DNA of 64,000 nt from Bacilli bacterium (lineage in GTDB: Bacteria; Bacillota_I; Bacilli_A; RFN20; CAG-826), in assembly GCA_022653695.1 (NCBI GenBank), contig JALCSW010000002.1, positions 124,001 through 188,000 on the forward strand. The letters are read 5' to 3'. The position numbers were made by a program, and so were the translations under genes. Below, piece after piece: positions 30,218 to 40,740 of this stretch. Below the pieces are notes generated by a model, which did not search any database, was not told where the DNA came from, and worked only from the letters and a program-made list of their open reading frames with translations. Positions within the stretch are counted from its first letter, which is position 1. Every line of letters starts with the position of its first letter.

Positions 30218-32036
30218 ATTTGCCGTCTTTGTCCTCGTCGATCGCCAAGACGCTCATGAAGGCTTCCTGGGGAATCTCGACCGAGCCGATGGACTTCATC
30301 CGTTTTTTGCCTTCCTTTTGCTTTTCCAGCAGTTTCTTCTTCCGGCTGATGTCACCGCCGTAGCACTTGGCCAGAACGTCTTTGCGGACCGCCTTGATGT
30401 CGCAGCGGGCGATGATTTTCCCGCCGATGGCGGCCTGAACCGGCACGGTGAACTGCTGGCGCGGGATGATTTCCTTGAGGCGCGAGGTGATCGCGCAGCC
30501 GCGCTTATAGGCCTCGCCCCGGAAAACGATCGTGCTCAAGGCGTCGATGGGCTCGCCGTTAAGGAGGATATCCATCTTCACGAGGTCGCCTTTGCGGTAA
30601 CTGTCGAAATCGTAATCGAAACTCGCGTAGCCCTTGGTCTGGCTCTTCAGGGTGTCGAAGAAGTTGAAGACCACCTCGCTGAGGGGCAGAAGGTACTTGA
30701 CGACGACGCGGGTCTCGTCGAAATAGGCAAGGTCCACGTAGGTCCCCCGCCTCTCCTGGCACAGTTGCATGACCGGGCCGACGAATTCCTTTGGGCACAT
30801 GATGGAGGAGCGGACGTAGGGCTCCTCGACCGAATCGATGGATGAGGGGTCGGGAAGCGAGGAGGGGTTGTCGATCACCCTCGTCCCGCCGCCCGTGAGG
30901 TTGACCCGGTACTTGACCGAAGGGGCCGTGAGAATGAGGTTGAGGCCGTACTCCCGCTCAAGGCGCTCCTCGACGACGTCCATGTGGAGCAACCCCAAAA
31001 AGCCGCACCGGAAGCCGAACCCGAGGGCTTGCGAGCTTTCGGGCTCGTATTCGAGCGAGGCGTCGTTCAAGGATAGTTTCGCGAGCGCGTCCTTGAGTTC
31101 GGCGTATTTGTCGTTATCGACCGGATAGAGGCCGCAATACACCATCGGGTTGATCTTGCGGTAGCCAGGCAACGGCTCCTGGCACGGATCGCCCGCCAAG
31201 GTGACGGTCTCGCCCGGGAAGACGTCGCGGATGTCCTTGATCTGGGCCGTGAGGTAGCCGACCTCGCCGCAATCGAGCTCGGAAGCCGGGATTTCCTTGG
31301 GCGTTCTGAAACCCACCTCGGTGACGACGTATTTCTTGTCGGCCGCCATGAGCAGGATCTCGTCGCCCACCTTGACGTGCCCGTTCTTGATCCTTACAAG
31401 CAGAACGACGCCGCGATAAGAATCGTAGTAACTGTCGAATATCAAGGCTTTCAAAGGCCCGTCGTTGTCCCCTTCGGGAGGGGGGACGAGCTCGACGATC
31501 TTCTCAAGGACCGCCGGAACCCCGACGCCGGTCTTGGCGCTCACGAGGCAAACGTCGCCTATGGAGAGCCCGATCCGCTTTTCGATTTCCTCCTCGGTTC
31601 GTTTCACGTCCGCGCTCGGAAGGTCGATTTTGTTGATGACCGGGACGATCATGAGGTCGTTGTCGATCGCCAGATAGACGTTGGCCAGCGTCTGGGCCTG
31701 CACGCCTTGGGTCGCGTCCACCACAAGCAAGGCGCCTTCGCAGGCGGCCAGGGAGCGCGAGACCTCGTAGGTAAAATCCACGTGCCCTGGCGTGTCGATG
31801 AGGTTGAAAATGTACTTTTCACCGTTCTTCGCCGTATAACTCACGGTCACGGCGTTCAGTTTGATCGTGATGCCGCGTTCCCGCTCCAAAGGCATCGAAT
31901 CGAGCATCTGCTGCTTCAGCTCGCGCTTCTCGACGGCGCCGGTCGATTCCAAAATGCGGTCGCACAAAGTGCTCTTGCCATGGTCGATATGGGCGATCAC
32001 CGAGAAGTTGCGTATTTTCTTTTGGTCAAAAGACAT
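30216..32036 (-). CDS. lepA: elongation factor 4 (LepA)
   Basis: [79 protein letters not shown]. Confidence 0.98.
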   Translation of the reverse strand: MSFDQKKIRNFSVIAHIDHGKSTLCDRILESTGAVEKRELKQQMLDSMPLERERGITIKLNAVTVSYTAKNGEKYIFNLIDTPGHVDFTYEVSRSLAACEGALLVVDATQGVQAQTLANVYLAIDNDLMIVPVINKIDLPSADVKRTEEEIEKRIGLSIGDVCLVSAKTGVGVPAVLEKIVELVPPPEGDNDGPLKALIFDSYYDSYRGVVLLVRIKNGHVKVGDEILLMAADKKYVVTEVGFRTPKEIPASELDCGEVGYLTAQIKDIRDVFPGETVTLAGDPCQEPLPGYRKINPMVYCGLYPVDNDKYAELKDALAKLSLNDASLEYEPESSQALGFGFRCGFLGLLHMDVVEERLEREYGLNLILTAPSVKYRVNLTGGGTRVIDNPSSLPDPSSIDSVEEPYVRSSIMCPKEFVGPVMQLCQERRGTYVDLAYFDETRVVVKYLLPLSEVVFNFFDTLKSQTKGYASFDYDFDSYRKGDLVKMDILLNGEPIDALSTIVFRGEAYKRGCAITSRLKEIIPRQQFTVPVQAAIGGKIIARCDIKAVRKDVLAKCYGGDISRKKKLLEKQKEGKKRMKSIGSVEIPQEAFMSVLAIDEDKDGK

Positions 32037-32059
32037 AAATCACTGGGTAGGATTATATC

Positions 32060-34420
32060 CTATTTCGCCTTCCTCTTATAGAAGTAGCGAAGGTTCTCGC
32101 TCACGTCGGCGGGGCTCGTGGCCACCGCGTAGCCGGTCCACGTCCTTTCGAAAAGACGCTTATAGTCCTCGCGGAGGTAACGGTCGTCGATGAGGAGGGC
32201 AGCCCCTTTGTCCTTCTCCCCGCGGATGAGGCGCCCCACGGCCTGCATCACCTTGTTCATGCCCGGATTCATGTAGGCGTACTCGAAGCCCTCGCCGTTG
32301 ACTTTGGCGTAATACCCCTTTATGAGATCGCGCTCATGGGACAGCTGAGGCAGCCCGATGCCCACCACGGCGACGCCGTTAAGGCGGTCCCCCGCGAGGT
32401 CGATCCCTTCCCCGAAAGTGCCGCCGATGATAAGAAGGGCGACGACGCTCTTCTTCGGATGGGCGACGAAGCGCGCCAGCAAAGCTTCTTTGCCTTCGGG
32501 GGGCATATCGCGTTCCTGCTTATAGACGTCGGCGTGCGGAAAGCTTAGGAAAGAGGCCACGTTATCGAGATATTCGTAGGATGGGAAATAAAGGAAATAA
32601 TTGCCTTTCCTAGCTTCGACGAAGGCGCTTAGGTAGGATGCGACCTCCTCGTAAGTGGCCGCCCGATCCCGGTAACGGGTCGAGACCATGGGGGCGAGGA
32701 TGAGGTCGAAATTCGCCTTCGGGAAAGGCGAGGGCAAAAGAAGGTAGGGATCGTCGTGACGGCCCGAGAGGGCGTCCATGTAATACTCGATCGGGGACAG
32801 CGTCGCGCTGAAATACACCCGCCCTTTCAAAAGCGAGGACGAGGCGCTCAAGTATTCTGAAGGGTCGGGGCAATAGAGGTGGATCTCGGCCCGATCCCCC
32901 CTCTTCTCGAAATAGAGCCGCGAATGTTCCGGGTAGTTTTCGAGAAGATACTCGAACCGATGGCATTCGCGGGAGAAGTCCTTATAGGCCGCCCCGAGGG
33001 AAGGGTGGCTCTTTTTGATGAGTTCCTTATGGGCCCGCGAAAGGCTGGCAAGGGCCTTCACGAGCTCCTCGGGCGGCTCGTCGTAGTCACGGACGCCCCC
33101 TTCGAAAGCCTTGGCCTCGTCAAGGAAAAAAGACTCGATTTTCGTCAGGGCGCGCTTCACTCCGGGAACCTTGAAGCGGCGGAGGCTGCGCCGCGCCAAA
33201 GCGGCTTCGTAAAGCGAGAGGCGGCTCGAATACATGTCCCGGCCCCGCTCCACGAGATTATGGGCCTCGTCGACGAGAAGGAGGCTGTGCGAAGGATCGG
33301 CGGGCGGATCGAAAAAACGCTCCAGATGGACCAGGGGGTCGTAGACGTAATTGAAATCGCCGATCACGACGTCGCTATATAGGGAAAGGTCCAGTTGCGT
33401 CTCAAAGGGGCAAATCGCGTGTTTCCGCGCCAAGGAAGCGACGTAATCGGGGTCGAATCTTTTCCCCGAATCGAGAGCCTCCTCCACCACGTTTCTGATT
33501 TTGGCGTAATAGTCCTTCGCGAAGGGGCACTCATCCGGATTGCAGGCCGCCCCGGGGCGAAAGCAAAGCCGGTCTTTGGCCCGCAGAAGGGAGTCGCGTC
33601 CTTTGAAGCCCTTTTCGTAAAGCCGCCCCAAGGCCGCGGAAGCCGCCTCGGCCCCCGTCGACTTGGCGGTGAGATAGAAAACCCGGTCGAGCTTGCCCTT
33701 CGCGAAAGCCTTCACGGCCGGAAAAAGCGCGGACATCGTCTTCCCGATGCCCGTCGGGGCCTCGCAATAGAAAGTGCCGCCCTGCGTGGCGACGCTATAG
33801 ACGTAACGGGCCATCTCACGCTGACCCCGCCGGAAAGAGGCGAAGGGGAAGGCGAGGTTCCCCGCCGATTCGTTCCTCTCGTCGACGTGGGCGAATTGCC
33901 GTTCGTGGAACCTAAGGTAATCGTCCATGTAGGCGCTGACCGCCTCTTCGAGTTCCGCGAGGGAATATTTCCTTTCGTGGACGGCCCTCTTGTCGTCGAT
34001 CTGACTGATGTAAGTCAGGCGGACGCCCACCAAGTCGAGTTTTTTCTCATGGGCGTACATGAGGGCGTAGCACTGGGCCTGGCCCAGATGCCACCTGCCC
34101 TGCTGCTCATGGAACTTTTCAAGGGGCAGCACGGTGCTCTTGATCTCGTCGATCACCGGAAAAGGCCCGCCCGTCACGATGCCATCGGCCCGCCCTTCGA
34201 GGCGAATCGTCCCTAGCGGCCGCTCGAAAGTCTCGGCCAAAGCGTATTCGCTTAGGTATTCGCGGCCCTGCTTCTTTTGGAACGAGGCGTGGATTTTCGT
34301 CCCCGCCAGCATGGTTTCCTGGTTGTAGACGCGGTTATCGATGTCGCCCGAACGCAAAAGATAGTCCACCAGTTCGTGGACCGACAGCCGCAGATAGCGT
34401 TTGCTCTTCGTCTCAGGCAC
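32060..34420 (-). CDS. Rad3/XPD/DinG-type DNA helicase with N-terminal PD-(D/E)XK nuclease domain
   Basis: Walker A APTGIGKT, DEAH, iron-sulfur Cys set; N-terminal EGRADGIVTGGPFPVIDEIKST and GQAQCYALMYA. Confidence 0.88.
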   Translation of the reverse strand: MPETKSKRYLRLSVHELVDYLLRSGDIDNRVYNQETMLAGTKIHASFQKKQGREYLSEYALAETFERPLGTIRLEGRADGIVTGGPFPVIDEIKSTVLPLEKFHEQQGRWHLGQAQCYALMYAHEKKLDLVGVRLTYISQIDDKRAVHERKYSLAELEEAVSAYMDDYLRFHERQFAHVDERNESAGNLAFPFASFRRGQREMARYVYSVATQGGTFYCEAPTGIGKTMSALFPAVKAFAKGKLDRVFYLTAKSTGAEAASAALGRLYEKGFKGRDSLLRAKDRLCFRPGAACNPDECPFAKDYYAKIRNVVEEALDSGKRFDPDYVASLARKHAICPFETQLDLSLYSDVVIGDFNYVYDPLVHLERFFDPPADPSHSLLLVDEAHNLVERGRDMYSSRLSLYEAALARRSLRRFKVPGVKRALTKIESFFLDEAKAFEGGVRDYDEPPEELVKALASLSRAHKELIKKSHPSLGAAYKDFSRECHRFEYLLENYPEHSRLYFEKRGDRAEIHLYCPDPSEYLSASSSLLKGRVYFSATLSPIEYYMDALSGRHDDPYLLLPSPFPKANFDLILAPMVSTRYRDRAATYEEVASYLSAFVEARKGNYFLYFPSYEYLDNVASFLSFPHADVYKQERDMPPEGKEALLARFVAHPKKSVVALLIIGGTFGEGIDLAGDRLNGVAVVGIGLPQLSHERDLIKGYYAKVNGEGFEYAYMNPGMNKVMQAVGRLIRGEKDKGAALLIDDRYLREDYKRLFERTWTGYAVATSPADVSENLRYFYKRKAK

Positions 34421-34495
34421 TCATCCATTATAAATAATAGGAAGAGGCGGGACACCCAAAATCGCGGAATCGGAAGAGCGGCCGGAAAAGCTTTT

Positions 34496-35446
34496 CTATT
34501 TGAGCGCGGCGTGGTCGCCAAGATGGGCCCCGTTCAGGAAATCGGCGCCCGTCATCTTTTTTTTGCCCTCGAGCTGAACGACCTGCAATTCGATGGCCCC
34601 ATCGTAAAGCTGAAGCAGGAAGCGCCGGCGGTCCGGGATGATCTCCCCGACGGCGCGGATGGCGTCGTGGCTTGCCACCGTGGCATGGTAAACCTTGAGC
34701 TTTTTGCCCCCGAGAAGGAAATAGCCGCCCGGCTCCTCGCTCAGCCCGCGGAGGTAATCGACGGTTTTATGGGCCGACATATGGAGCGGCACTCTTTCGT
34801 CCTCGGGCTTGATTTTGTTCGCGAAAGTGACTTGCCTCTCGTCCTGGGGCCGGCCCGTAAGTTCCCCGTTGGCGTACTTGAGGAGGTCTTTGGCGATCAA
34901 ATCGGCGGCCGCCTGGGCCATTTTCCCGCATAGAATCGTGTATGTGTCATTGCTCCCGATGGCGATGGTTTCCTTGTCGTACATGCTCCCGGCGTCCATC
35001 GCCGCCACCATCTCCATGAGGGTGACGCCGGTTTCTTTGTCGCCTTCCATGATGCTGCGCTGAATCGGGGCCGCACCGCGCAGCTTCGGAAGCAAAGAGC
35101 CATGGAGATTCACGCATCCGACCTTGGGAAGGTCGAGCAAGCCCTGCGGGACGATCTGGCCAAAGGCCATCGTCACGATGACGTCGACGTCGAGTTTCTT
35201 CGCGAATTCGTAGTCGAGGCGGATCCGATGGGGCTGGAAAACCGGGGTGCCATGGGAAAGGGCCACCGCTTTGGTGGGGGGGACGCCCAATTCTTTTTTC
35301 CGCCCAACTTCCTTATCCTCTTGGCAGACGACTCCGACGATGGGGAACCCCTCCTCGTAAAGACGCGAAAGCACCGTCGCGCTCATCGCGGGCGTGCCCA
35401 TGAAAAGGACCTTGACGTCTTTGTTTGCCGAAAATCTTGCGCTCAC
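34496..35446 (-). CDS. fmt: methionyl-tRNA formyltransferase
   Basis: VLFMGTPAMSATVL, NLHGSLLPKLRGAAPIQRSIMEGDKETGVTLMEM. Confidence 0.95.
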   Translation of the reverse strand: MSARFSANKDVKVLFMGTPAMSATVLSRLYEEGFPIVGVVCQEDKEVGRKKELGVPPTKAVALSHGTPVFQPHRIRLDYEFAKKLDVDVIVTMAFGQIVPQGLLDLPKVGCVNLHGSLLPKLRGAAPIQRSIMEGDKETGVTLMEMVAAMDAGSMYDKETIAIGSNDTYTILCGKMAQAAADLIAKDLLKYANGELTGRPQDERQVTFANKIKPEDERVPLHMSAHKTVDYLRGLSEEPGGYFLLGGKKLKVYHATVASHDAIRAVGEIIPDRRRFLLQLYDGAIELQVVQLEGKKKMTGADFLNGAHLGDHAALK

Positions 35447-35511
35447 TTTGATTGCCTGTCCTTCTTTTGACTGCTAAATTATAACTCTAGGAACAATTCC
35501 TCACTAACAAA

Positions 35512-36408
35512 ATGATATACGATTCCCTGCTCGAGACCATTGGGAGAACCCCGGTGGTCCTGCTCAAGAAAGAAAACGGCAACGCCATCTACGTCAAGCT
35601 CGAAGGCGCCAACCCCGCCGGCAGCGTCAAAGACCGGGTCGCTTTCGAGATGATGGGCGAACTGAGGGAAAAGGGCCTTCTTAAGCCCGGGGCCAAGTGC
35701 GTCGAAGGCACGAGCGGAAACACCGGGATCGGATTGGCCTTCGTTTGCGCGTGCATGGGTGTTCCCCTCGTCATCGTGATGCCGGAAGGCATGTCGCGCG
35801 AGCGCATCGAGCTCATGAAGGCCTATGGGGCCGAGGTCCTGCTGACCCCGAAGGAAAAAGGCATGGCCGGGGCCGAGATGAAGGCCGCCGAGATGGGTCG
35901 GAACGGATATGTCTTCCTCAACCAATTCGAGAACCCCGCCAACCCGAAGGCCCATTACCTCACGACCGCCGAGGAAATACTCGAGGACTTCCCCAAGGGC
36001 CCCGATTTCCTCGTGGCGGGAGTCGGCACGGGCGGAACTATCGCGGGCATCGCCATGAAACTGAAGGAAAAAGGATGTCATACGAGAATCGTCGCCGTCG
36101 AGCCGGAGGAAAGCGAAGTCCTCGAAGGGAAAAAAGCGGGGCCGCACGGAATACAGGGCATCGGCGCCAACTTCGTTCCGCCTCTCTATCGGAGCGACTT
36201 GGTGAACGAAATCGTTCCGGTAGCGACCGCCGACGCGCTTAAAAAAGCCGGGGCGCTCGCTAAGCGCGGCTGGTTCCTCGGAATCAGTTCGGCGGCCGCG
36301 GTTCTGGCCTCCGAAAAAATCGGCGAAAGGACGAAAGGGAAAACCATTTTGGCCATCGCGCCGGATGGCGGCATGAAATACATGTCGACGGGAATCTATG
36401 GGAAATAA
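35512..36408 (+). CDS. cysK: cysteine synthase (O-acetylserine sulfhydrylase)
   Basis: [51 protein letters not shown]. Confidence 0.95.
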   Translation: MIYDSLLETIGRTPVVLLKKENGNAIYVKLEGANPAGSVKDRVAFEMMGELREKGLLKPGAKCVEGTSGNTGIGLAFVCACMGVPLVIVMPEGMSRERIELMKAYGAEVLLTPKEKGMAGAEMKAAEMGRNGYVFLNQFENPANPKAHYLTTAEEILEDFPKGPDFLVAGVGTGGTIAGIAMKLKEKGCHTRIVAVEPEESEVLEGKKAGPHGIQGIGANFVPPLYRSDLVNEIVPVATADALKKAGALAKRGWFLGISSAAAVLASEKIGERTKGKTILAIAPDGGMKYMSTGIYGK

Positions 36409-36928
36409 AAGGAAAAAGGAAGGCTATTACGCCTCGATTCTGCGGCGGGACCCAGCCGCGCGGGGCAAATGGAGCGTCTTTTGGCTCTATCCCTCCGTCA
36501 AAGCCATGCGCTGGCACCGCGTCTCCGCTTTCCTATGGGCCCACGGCCTGAGGTTCCTCGCCGAGATGACGATGCACCATTGCGCCCGGGCAACGGGCAT
36601 CGAAATCCACCCCGCCGCCAAAATCGGCCGCAATTTCTTTTGCGATCACGGAGGCGGGGTCGTGATCGGGGAAACCTGCGAGATCGGGGACGATTGCACG
36701 ATTTACCAAGCCGTGACTTTAGGCGGTCTCACCAGCGACAAAGTCAAGCGCCATCCCACTTTGGGGAACAATGTAATGATCGGCGCCGGAGCCAAAGTCC
36801 TCGGCCCGATCCATATAGGCGACAACGCCCGCATCGGCGCCAACGAGGTCGTGCGCGTGAATGTGCCCGCCAACGCGACCTTCGTTGGTGGTAAAATCAA
36901 AATTCGGGAGCAAACCAAAGGAAAATAA
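36398..36928 (+). CDS. cysE: serine O-acetyltransferase
   Basis: [59 protein letters not shown]. Confidence 0.92.
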   Translation: MGNKRKKEGYYASILRRDPAARGKWSVFWLYPSVKAMRWHRVSAFLWAHGLRFLAEMTMHHCARATGIEIHPAAKIGRNFFCDHGGGVVIGETCEIGDDCTIYQAVTLGGLTSDKVKRHPTLGNNVMIGAGAKVLGPIHIGDNARIGANEVVRVNVPANATFVGGKIKIREQTKGK

Positions 36929-36931
36929 ACC

Positions 36932-38938
36932 ATGTCATACACATTAGCCCAAGCGCAGACGTTCGTCGATCCGGCCGCCGACCTCCTCAAAGGGTCCCAA
37001 ACCCTCAAGGACATCTATGAGCAGTCCACTTCGCGCCACCTCAATGAGCGCGCCTGCTCCTTCTTCGACGAGGACGGGAAGATGGATGGATACACCTACG
37101 AGAAATACAAATCCATCACGTTCAATTTCGCGACCCATATGTCGACGGCCCTAAGCGCCATGGGCGCCGGCTCGATCGTCGGCCTCAAACTCAAGAACAG
37201 CCAAAACTGGGCTCACGTTTTCTGGTCGATCCTGATGACGGGGCACGTCCCCCTTCTCATCGACGCCAAACTCCCGCACGACAACACCGAGAACCTTCTT
37301 CAGCAAAGCAAGGCCACGGCCATAATCGCCAACGAGGAAGCCCCGTATTCGGTGCCTTTGTTCCGCATCAACGAAATCCGCAACGCCGAGGCCGACTACC
37401 AGTTCGCGGCCAGTTGGGCCAATCAGGTCATCTTCTGCTCAAGCGGCACCACCGGCGCCGTCAAAATGATGGTCACCGACGGAAAGGCGCTGTGCCACCA
37501 GATCTGCGGATCCCTCGACATGCCAAAGGAATCGCCGACCATCCTCCACCCGGGGAAGACGAACATCCTCGCGATGATCCCTTTCCACCACATCTTCGGC
37601 TTCACCGCCGTCTTCCTTTGGTACACCTACTATGGCAAGAACATCGTCTACCCCTCCTCGATGGCGAGCACCGATTTGCTTAACGCCATCCGCAAAGGGC
37701 GCGTCACCCATATCTACAGCGTCCCTTTGTTTTGGGATTCCATCGCCCAAACTGTTCTTCGAAGCGCGGCCCAAGGGGGGCAGAAAAGCGAGGCCATCCT
37801 TCAGAACATGATCGCTTACAACTGCCACCAGATCACCAAGAAGGAAGCGGGTTTCGCCTCCTGGGGGATCGTGGGCGACAAAATCCGCAAAAAGGTCTTC
37901 GGCAGCCAAGTGGAATACTGCATCAGCGGAGGGGGCTACCTCTCCAGCCGCACCCTCACCGTCATCAACGGCTTGGGCTATCCTCTCTACGACGGCTTCG
38001 GCATGACCGAGGTCGGCGTCACCTCCGTCGAGCTTTCCCCGCGCGTCGAGGACCGCCTCAAAGGCTCCATCGGCCACCCCTTCCACGGGATGGAATACAA
38101 AATCGAGCCCATCAAGGGCGGCAACCCCGGCCAGGGTGAGCTCCTCATCAAAAGCCCGACGGTCCACGTCGAGGAGATCATCGGCGGAGTGCGGGGAAAG
38201 ACCAAACTCGACAACGGCTACTTCCACTCGGGGGATATCGTCGAGAAAGACTCTTCGGGCGAATATTACGTCAAGGGCCGCGTGAAGGACGTCATCATCT
38301 CCAGCAACGGCGAGAACGTCTACCCCGACGAAATCGAGTTCTACTTCCGGAACGTCCGCCACGTGGTCAACGACGTCGTCGTCGGCGTCAAAACCGGCGA
38401 GAGCCAAGAGAAAATCGTCCTCGTGCTCGAACTCGACAACCTCATCAAAGACGAGGAGCTTGAGAAACTGATGAAGGACATCGAGGCCATCAACGCCACC
38501 CTTCCTAACGAGAAGCGGGTCGGGGAGACCCTCATCTACAAAGGCACGCTCCCTCTCGCTAACAACATGAAGGTCAAACGATTCACGATCAAGGAAGCCC
38601 TGAAGAACGACCGTTCGCAATTCGTCTCGTTTAGCGGGGAGACGGCGGAGGAGAGCGACTCTCTCGCCGCTTTCGATCCGAAGGACGTCGCCCCGACCCG
38701 GGAGAAAGTGAAAGCCATCTTCTCGAAGACCCTGCTTTTGCCCTCCTTCAAAATCGATGACAAAGCCACTTGGACGGAACTTGGGGGTGACTCCATGAGT
38801 TACGTCGCCATGGTGAGCGACCTCAACGACGGCTTCGGCCTCGAAATCCCGACCGAGAAATACGGGCACCTTTATTCCGTCAACGACTTCGTCGCCGAAG
38901 TGCTGACCTTGCAGGGCAAAGGAAAGGACGGAAAATAG
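36932..38938 (+). CDS. AMP-binding adenylate-forming enzyme fused to a C-terminal acyl/peptidyl carrier domain
   Basis: VIFCSSGTTGAVKMM, YDGFGMTEVG, HSGDIV..YVKGRVKDVIISSNGENVYPDEIE; carrier motif ELGGDSMSYVAMVSDL. Confidence 0.88.
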   Translation: MSYTLAQAQTFVDPAADLLKGSQTLKDIYEQSTSRHLNERACSFFDEDGKMDGYTYEKYKSITFNFATHMSTALSAMGAGSIVGLKLKNSQNWAHVFWSILMTGHVPLLIDAKLPHDNTENLLQQSKATAIIANEEAPYSVPLFRINEIRNAEADYQFAASWANQVIFCSSGTTGAVKMMVTDGKALCHQICGSLDMPKESPTILHPGKTNILAMIPFHHIFGFTAVFLWYTYYGKNIVYPSSMASTDLLNAIRKGRVTHIYSVPLFWDSIAQTVLRSAAQGGQKSEAILQNMIAYNCHQITKKEAGFASWGIVGDKIRKKVFGSQVEYCISGGGYLSSRTLTVINGLGYPLYDGFGMTEVGVTSVELSPRVEDRLKGSIGHPFHGMEYKIEPIKGGNPGQGELLIKSPTVHVEEIIGGVRGKTKLDNGYFHSGDIVEKDSSGEYYVKGRVKDVIISSNGENVYPDEIEFYFRNVRHVVNDVVVGVKTGESQEKIVLVLELDNLIKDEELEKLMKDIEAINATLPNEKRVGETLIYKGTLPLANNMKVKRFTIKEALKNDRSQFVSFSGETAEESDSLAAFDPKDVAPTREKVKAIFSKTLLLPSFKIDDKATWTELGGDSMSYVAMVSDLNDGFGLEIPTEKYGHLYSVNDFVAEVLTLQGKGKDGK

Positions 38939-38996
38939 TTGTTTTGTCTAGTCTACAAGGCTAAAATCTAACTCGCGAAAAGAAAAGGAAACAAAC

Positions 38997-39260
38997 ATGG
39001 CAAACATCAAGTCACAAATCAAGCGCGACCGCACGAACGAACTCGCCCGCGAACGCAATAACGCCGCGAAGGCGACCGCCCGCACCGCAATAAAAAAGGT
39101 CGAGGTCCTCGTCGCCGCCGGAAAGAAGGAAGAGGCTGAGAAGGCCCGCCGCGAAGCGGTCGCCCTTCTTGACCAGCTCGCCCAAAGCGGAGCCGTCTCC
39201 GCCAATTCGGCCGCCCGCAAAAAGGCGCATCTCGCCCGGATCGTCGCCACGGTCAAATAA
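38997..39260 (+). CDS. rpsT: 30S ribosomal protein S20
   Basis: MANIKSQIKRDRTNELARERNNAAKATARTAIKKVEVLVAAGKKEEAEKA...; SD AGAAAAGGAAAC. Confidence 0.93.
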   Translation: MANIKSQIKRDRTNELARERNNAAKATARTAIKKVEVLVAAGKKEEAEKARREAVALLDQLAQSGAVSANSAARKKAHLARIVATVK

Positions 39261-39277
39261 ACTCGGAACCGTCAATC

Positions 39278-39305
39278 AAAAGCCTCGCGGATTCGAGGCT
39301 TTTTT
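39278..39305 (+). terminator. intrinsic terminator of rpsT
   Basis: AAAAGCCTCG-CGGATT-CGAGGCTTTTTT. Confidence 0.88.
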
Positions 39306-39307
39306 CG

Positions 39308-39754
39308 TCATTGCGCAATCTGTTTGAAGGTGGGTTTGACCTCTTGCGGGGAGACCTCAAGGACCAGATACGTCCCCAGCGCGCTGTCCTCAGGCAAAAC
39401 GAGGGACCCCGGACAAAAGACCTTGAGCCCGCCCACTTCGGTTTCCTCGCGAACGTGGGTGTGGCCATGGATGAAAATCCGGACCCCGTCTTGAAACAAA
39501 GAGGGCGCCGCCGAACCATAAAGTGGGTAATGCTCGATCTGAAGTTTCCCATACGGGGTTCCGTAAACCCTTCGGAACGGGAATTCGAACATCCCGTCGC
39601 AATTCCCCTTGACCGCCTGAAAGGGCCAAATCTCGGCTTGGGGAGCCTCGACGTCGCCCGCGTGAAGCCATAGGTCGGCGTCTTTCTCGATAAGGCGAAC
39701 CCGACGCAAGGCGCCTAAATCGCCATGGGTGTCGCTCACGATGACGATTCTCAT
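39308..39754 (-). CDS. YfcE/MJ0936-type metallophosphoesterase
   Basis: MRIVIVSDTHGDLGAL...LWLHAGDVE...VKGNCDG...FIHGHTHV. Confidence 0.93.
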   Translation of the reverse strand: MRIVIVSDTHGDLGALRRVRLIEKDADLWLHAGDVEAPQAEIWPFQAVKGNCDGMFEFPFRRVYGTPYGKLQIEHYPLYGSAAPSLFQDGVRIFIHGHTHVREETEVGGLKVFCPGSLVLPEDSALGTYLVLEVSPQEVKPTFKQIAQ

Positions 39755-40740
39755 AAACTGAAGGTCGAGAGGAAAAGCGTGAAGGCCAGTTGCGGCGACG
39801 TCTTCCCCGTCATGATGGAAAACTCGCATCGATATAGTTGCTCAAGCCCTTCGTTCAGGGTTTCCCCGCCCATCCGGCGCAGGTTGCTGAGCGAGACGTT
39901 GACGCGACCCGTCGAAGCGAAAAGGGTGTGCCCGATGTCCTCGGGGGAAACGCCGCGATCGTGAAGGTAACGGACTTCGTTGAGGAAACGGAATTGGTTG
40001 GCGACGAGGCGGATGAGGCTCACTTCGTCGACGCTGCGGAGTTTGAGATCGCGATAGATCCTAAGGGCCTTTTTGTTGTCGCCGACGCAAAGGGCGTTGG
40101 CCAAATGGTAGGAATCCTCCTCGAGCGGCTCGGCGACGAGGTCTTTCACGTCCTTGAGGGCCACGCGCTTGGTCTCAAGGCAATAGGAGACGAGCTTTTG
40201 GGCCTCCGAAAGGAAACGGGCGTAATCCCCGGCGATCCGTTTGCTCAGTTCGGAAACGGCGGGACCCTCGATGACATAGCCCCGTTTCTCGAAAAAGCGC
40301 GGAATGTAGGCACGCCACTGCTCGGGGGTGAAGACGCTGACGAGCGAGAAAACGGCTTTGGCTTTCCTTAACGGCTCGAAATAAGGGCTCCGCTCATTGA
40401 GCGATTCGCTGTAGACGAGGAAAAAGAGGTCGACGCTCTCGTCGGGATGGGACAAATACTCAAGGAATCCGGAATCGGCCTTGGCGGGCTTTTTCCGCCC
40501 CCGGCCGCGGCTTTTTCCCTCGCCGCTGCCCAAAAAAGCGGCGTTATCGACGATCACGCATTTCCTCTCTTCGCCCAAAGGAAGGTAAGAGCATTCCGCA
40601 GCGACTTCGGAAAGGTCGCTCTCGCCAAGGTCGATCTTCACGCAGTTCAAGCCGTTCCGCTCCGGCATCACGCTCTTAAGGATTTTCCGCAAAGCGCCTT
40701 GGACCATCCGGGGTTGGGGGCAATAGATAACTTGGATCAT
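39751..40740 (-). CDS. holA: DNA polymerase III subunit delta (HolA)
   Basis: CVIVDNAAFL..., FFLVYSESLNERSPYFEPLRKAKAVFSL; comEC-holA-rpsT order. Confidence 0.85.
   Translation of the reverse strand: MIQVIYCPQPRMVQGALRKILKSVMPERNGLNCVKIDLGESDLSEVAAECSYLPLGEERKCVIVDNAAFLGSGEGKSRGRGRKKPAKADSGFLEYLSHPDESVDLFFLVYSESLNERSPYFEPLRKAKAVFSLVSVFTPEQWRAYIPRFFEKRGYVIEGPAVSELSKRIAGDYARFLSEAQKLVSYCLETKRVALKDVKDLVAEPLEEDSYHLANALCVGDNKKALRIYRDLKLRSVDEVSLIRLVANQFRFLNEVRYLHDRGVSPEDIGHTLFASTGRVNVSLSNLRRMGGETLNEGLEQLYRCEFSIMTGKTSPQLAFTLFLSTFSL

Noticed and set aside
37439-38869. 476-aa minus-strand ORF
   Set aside because: Antisense to the AMP-binding/carrier gene.
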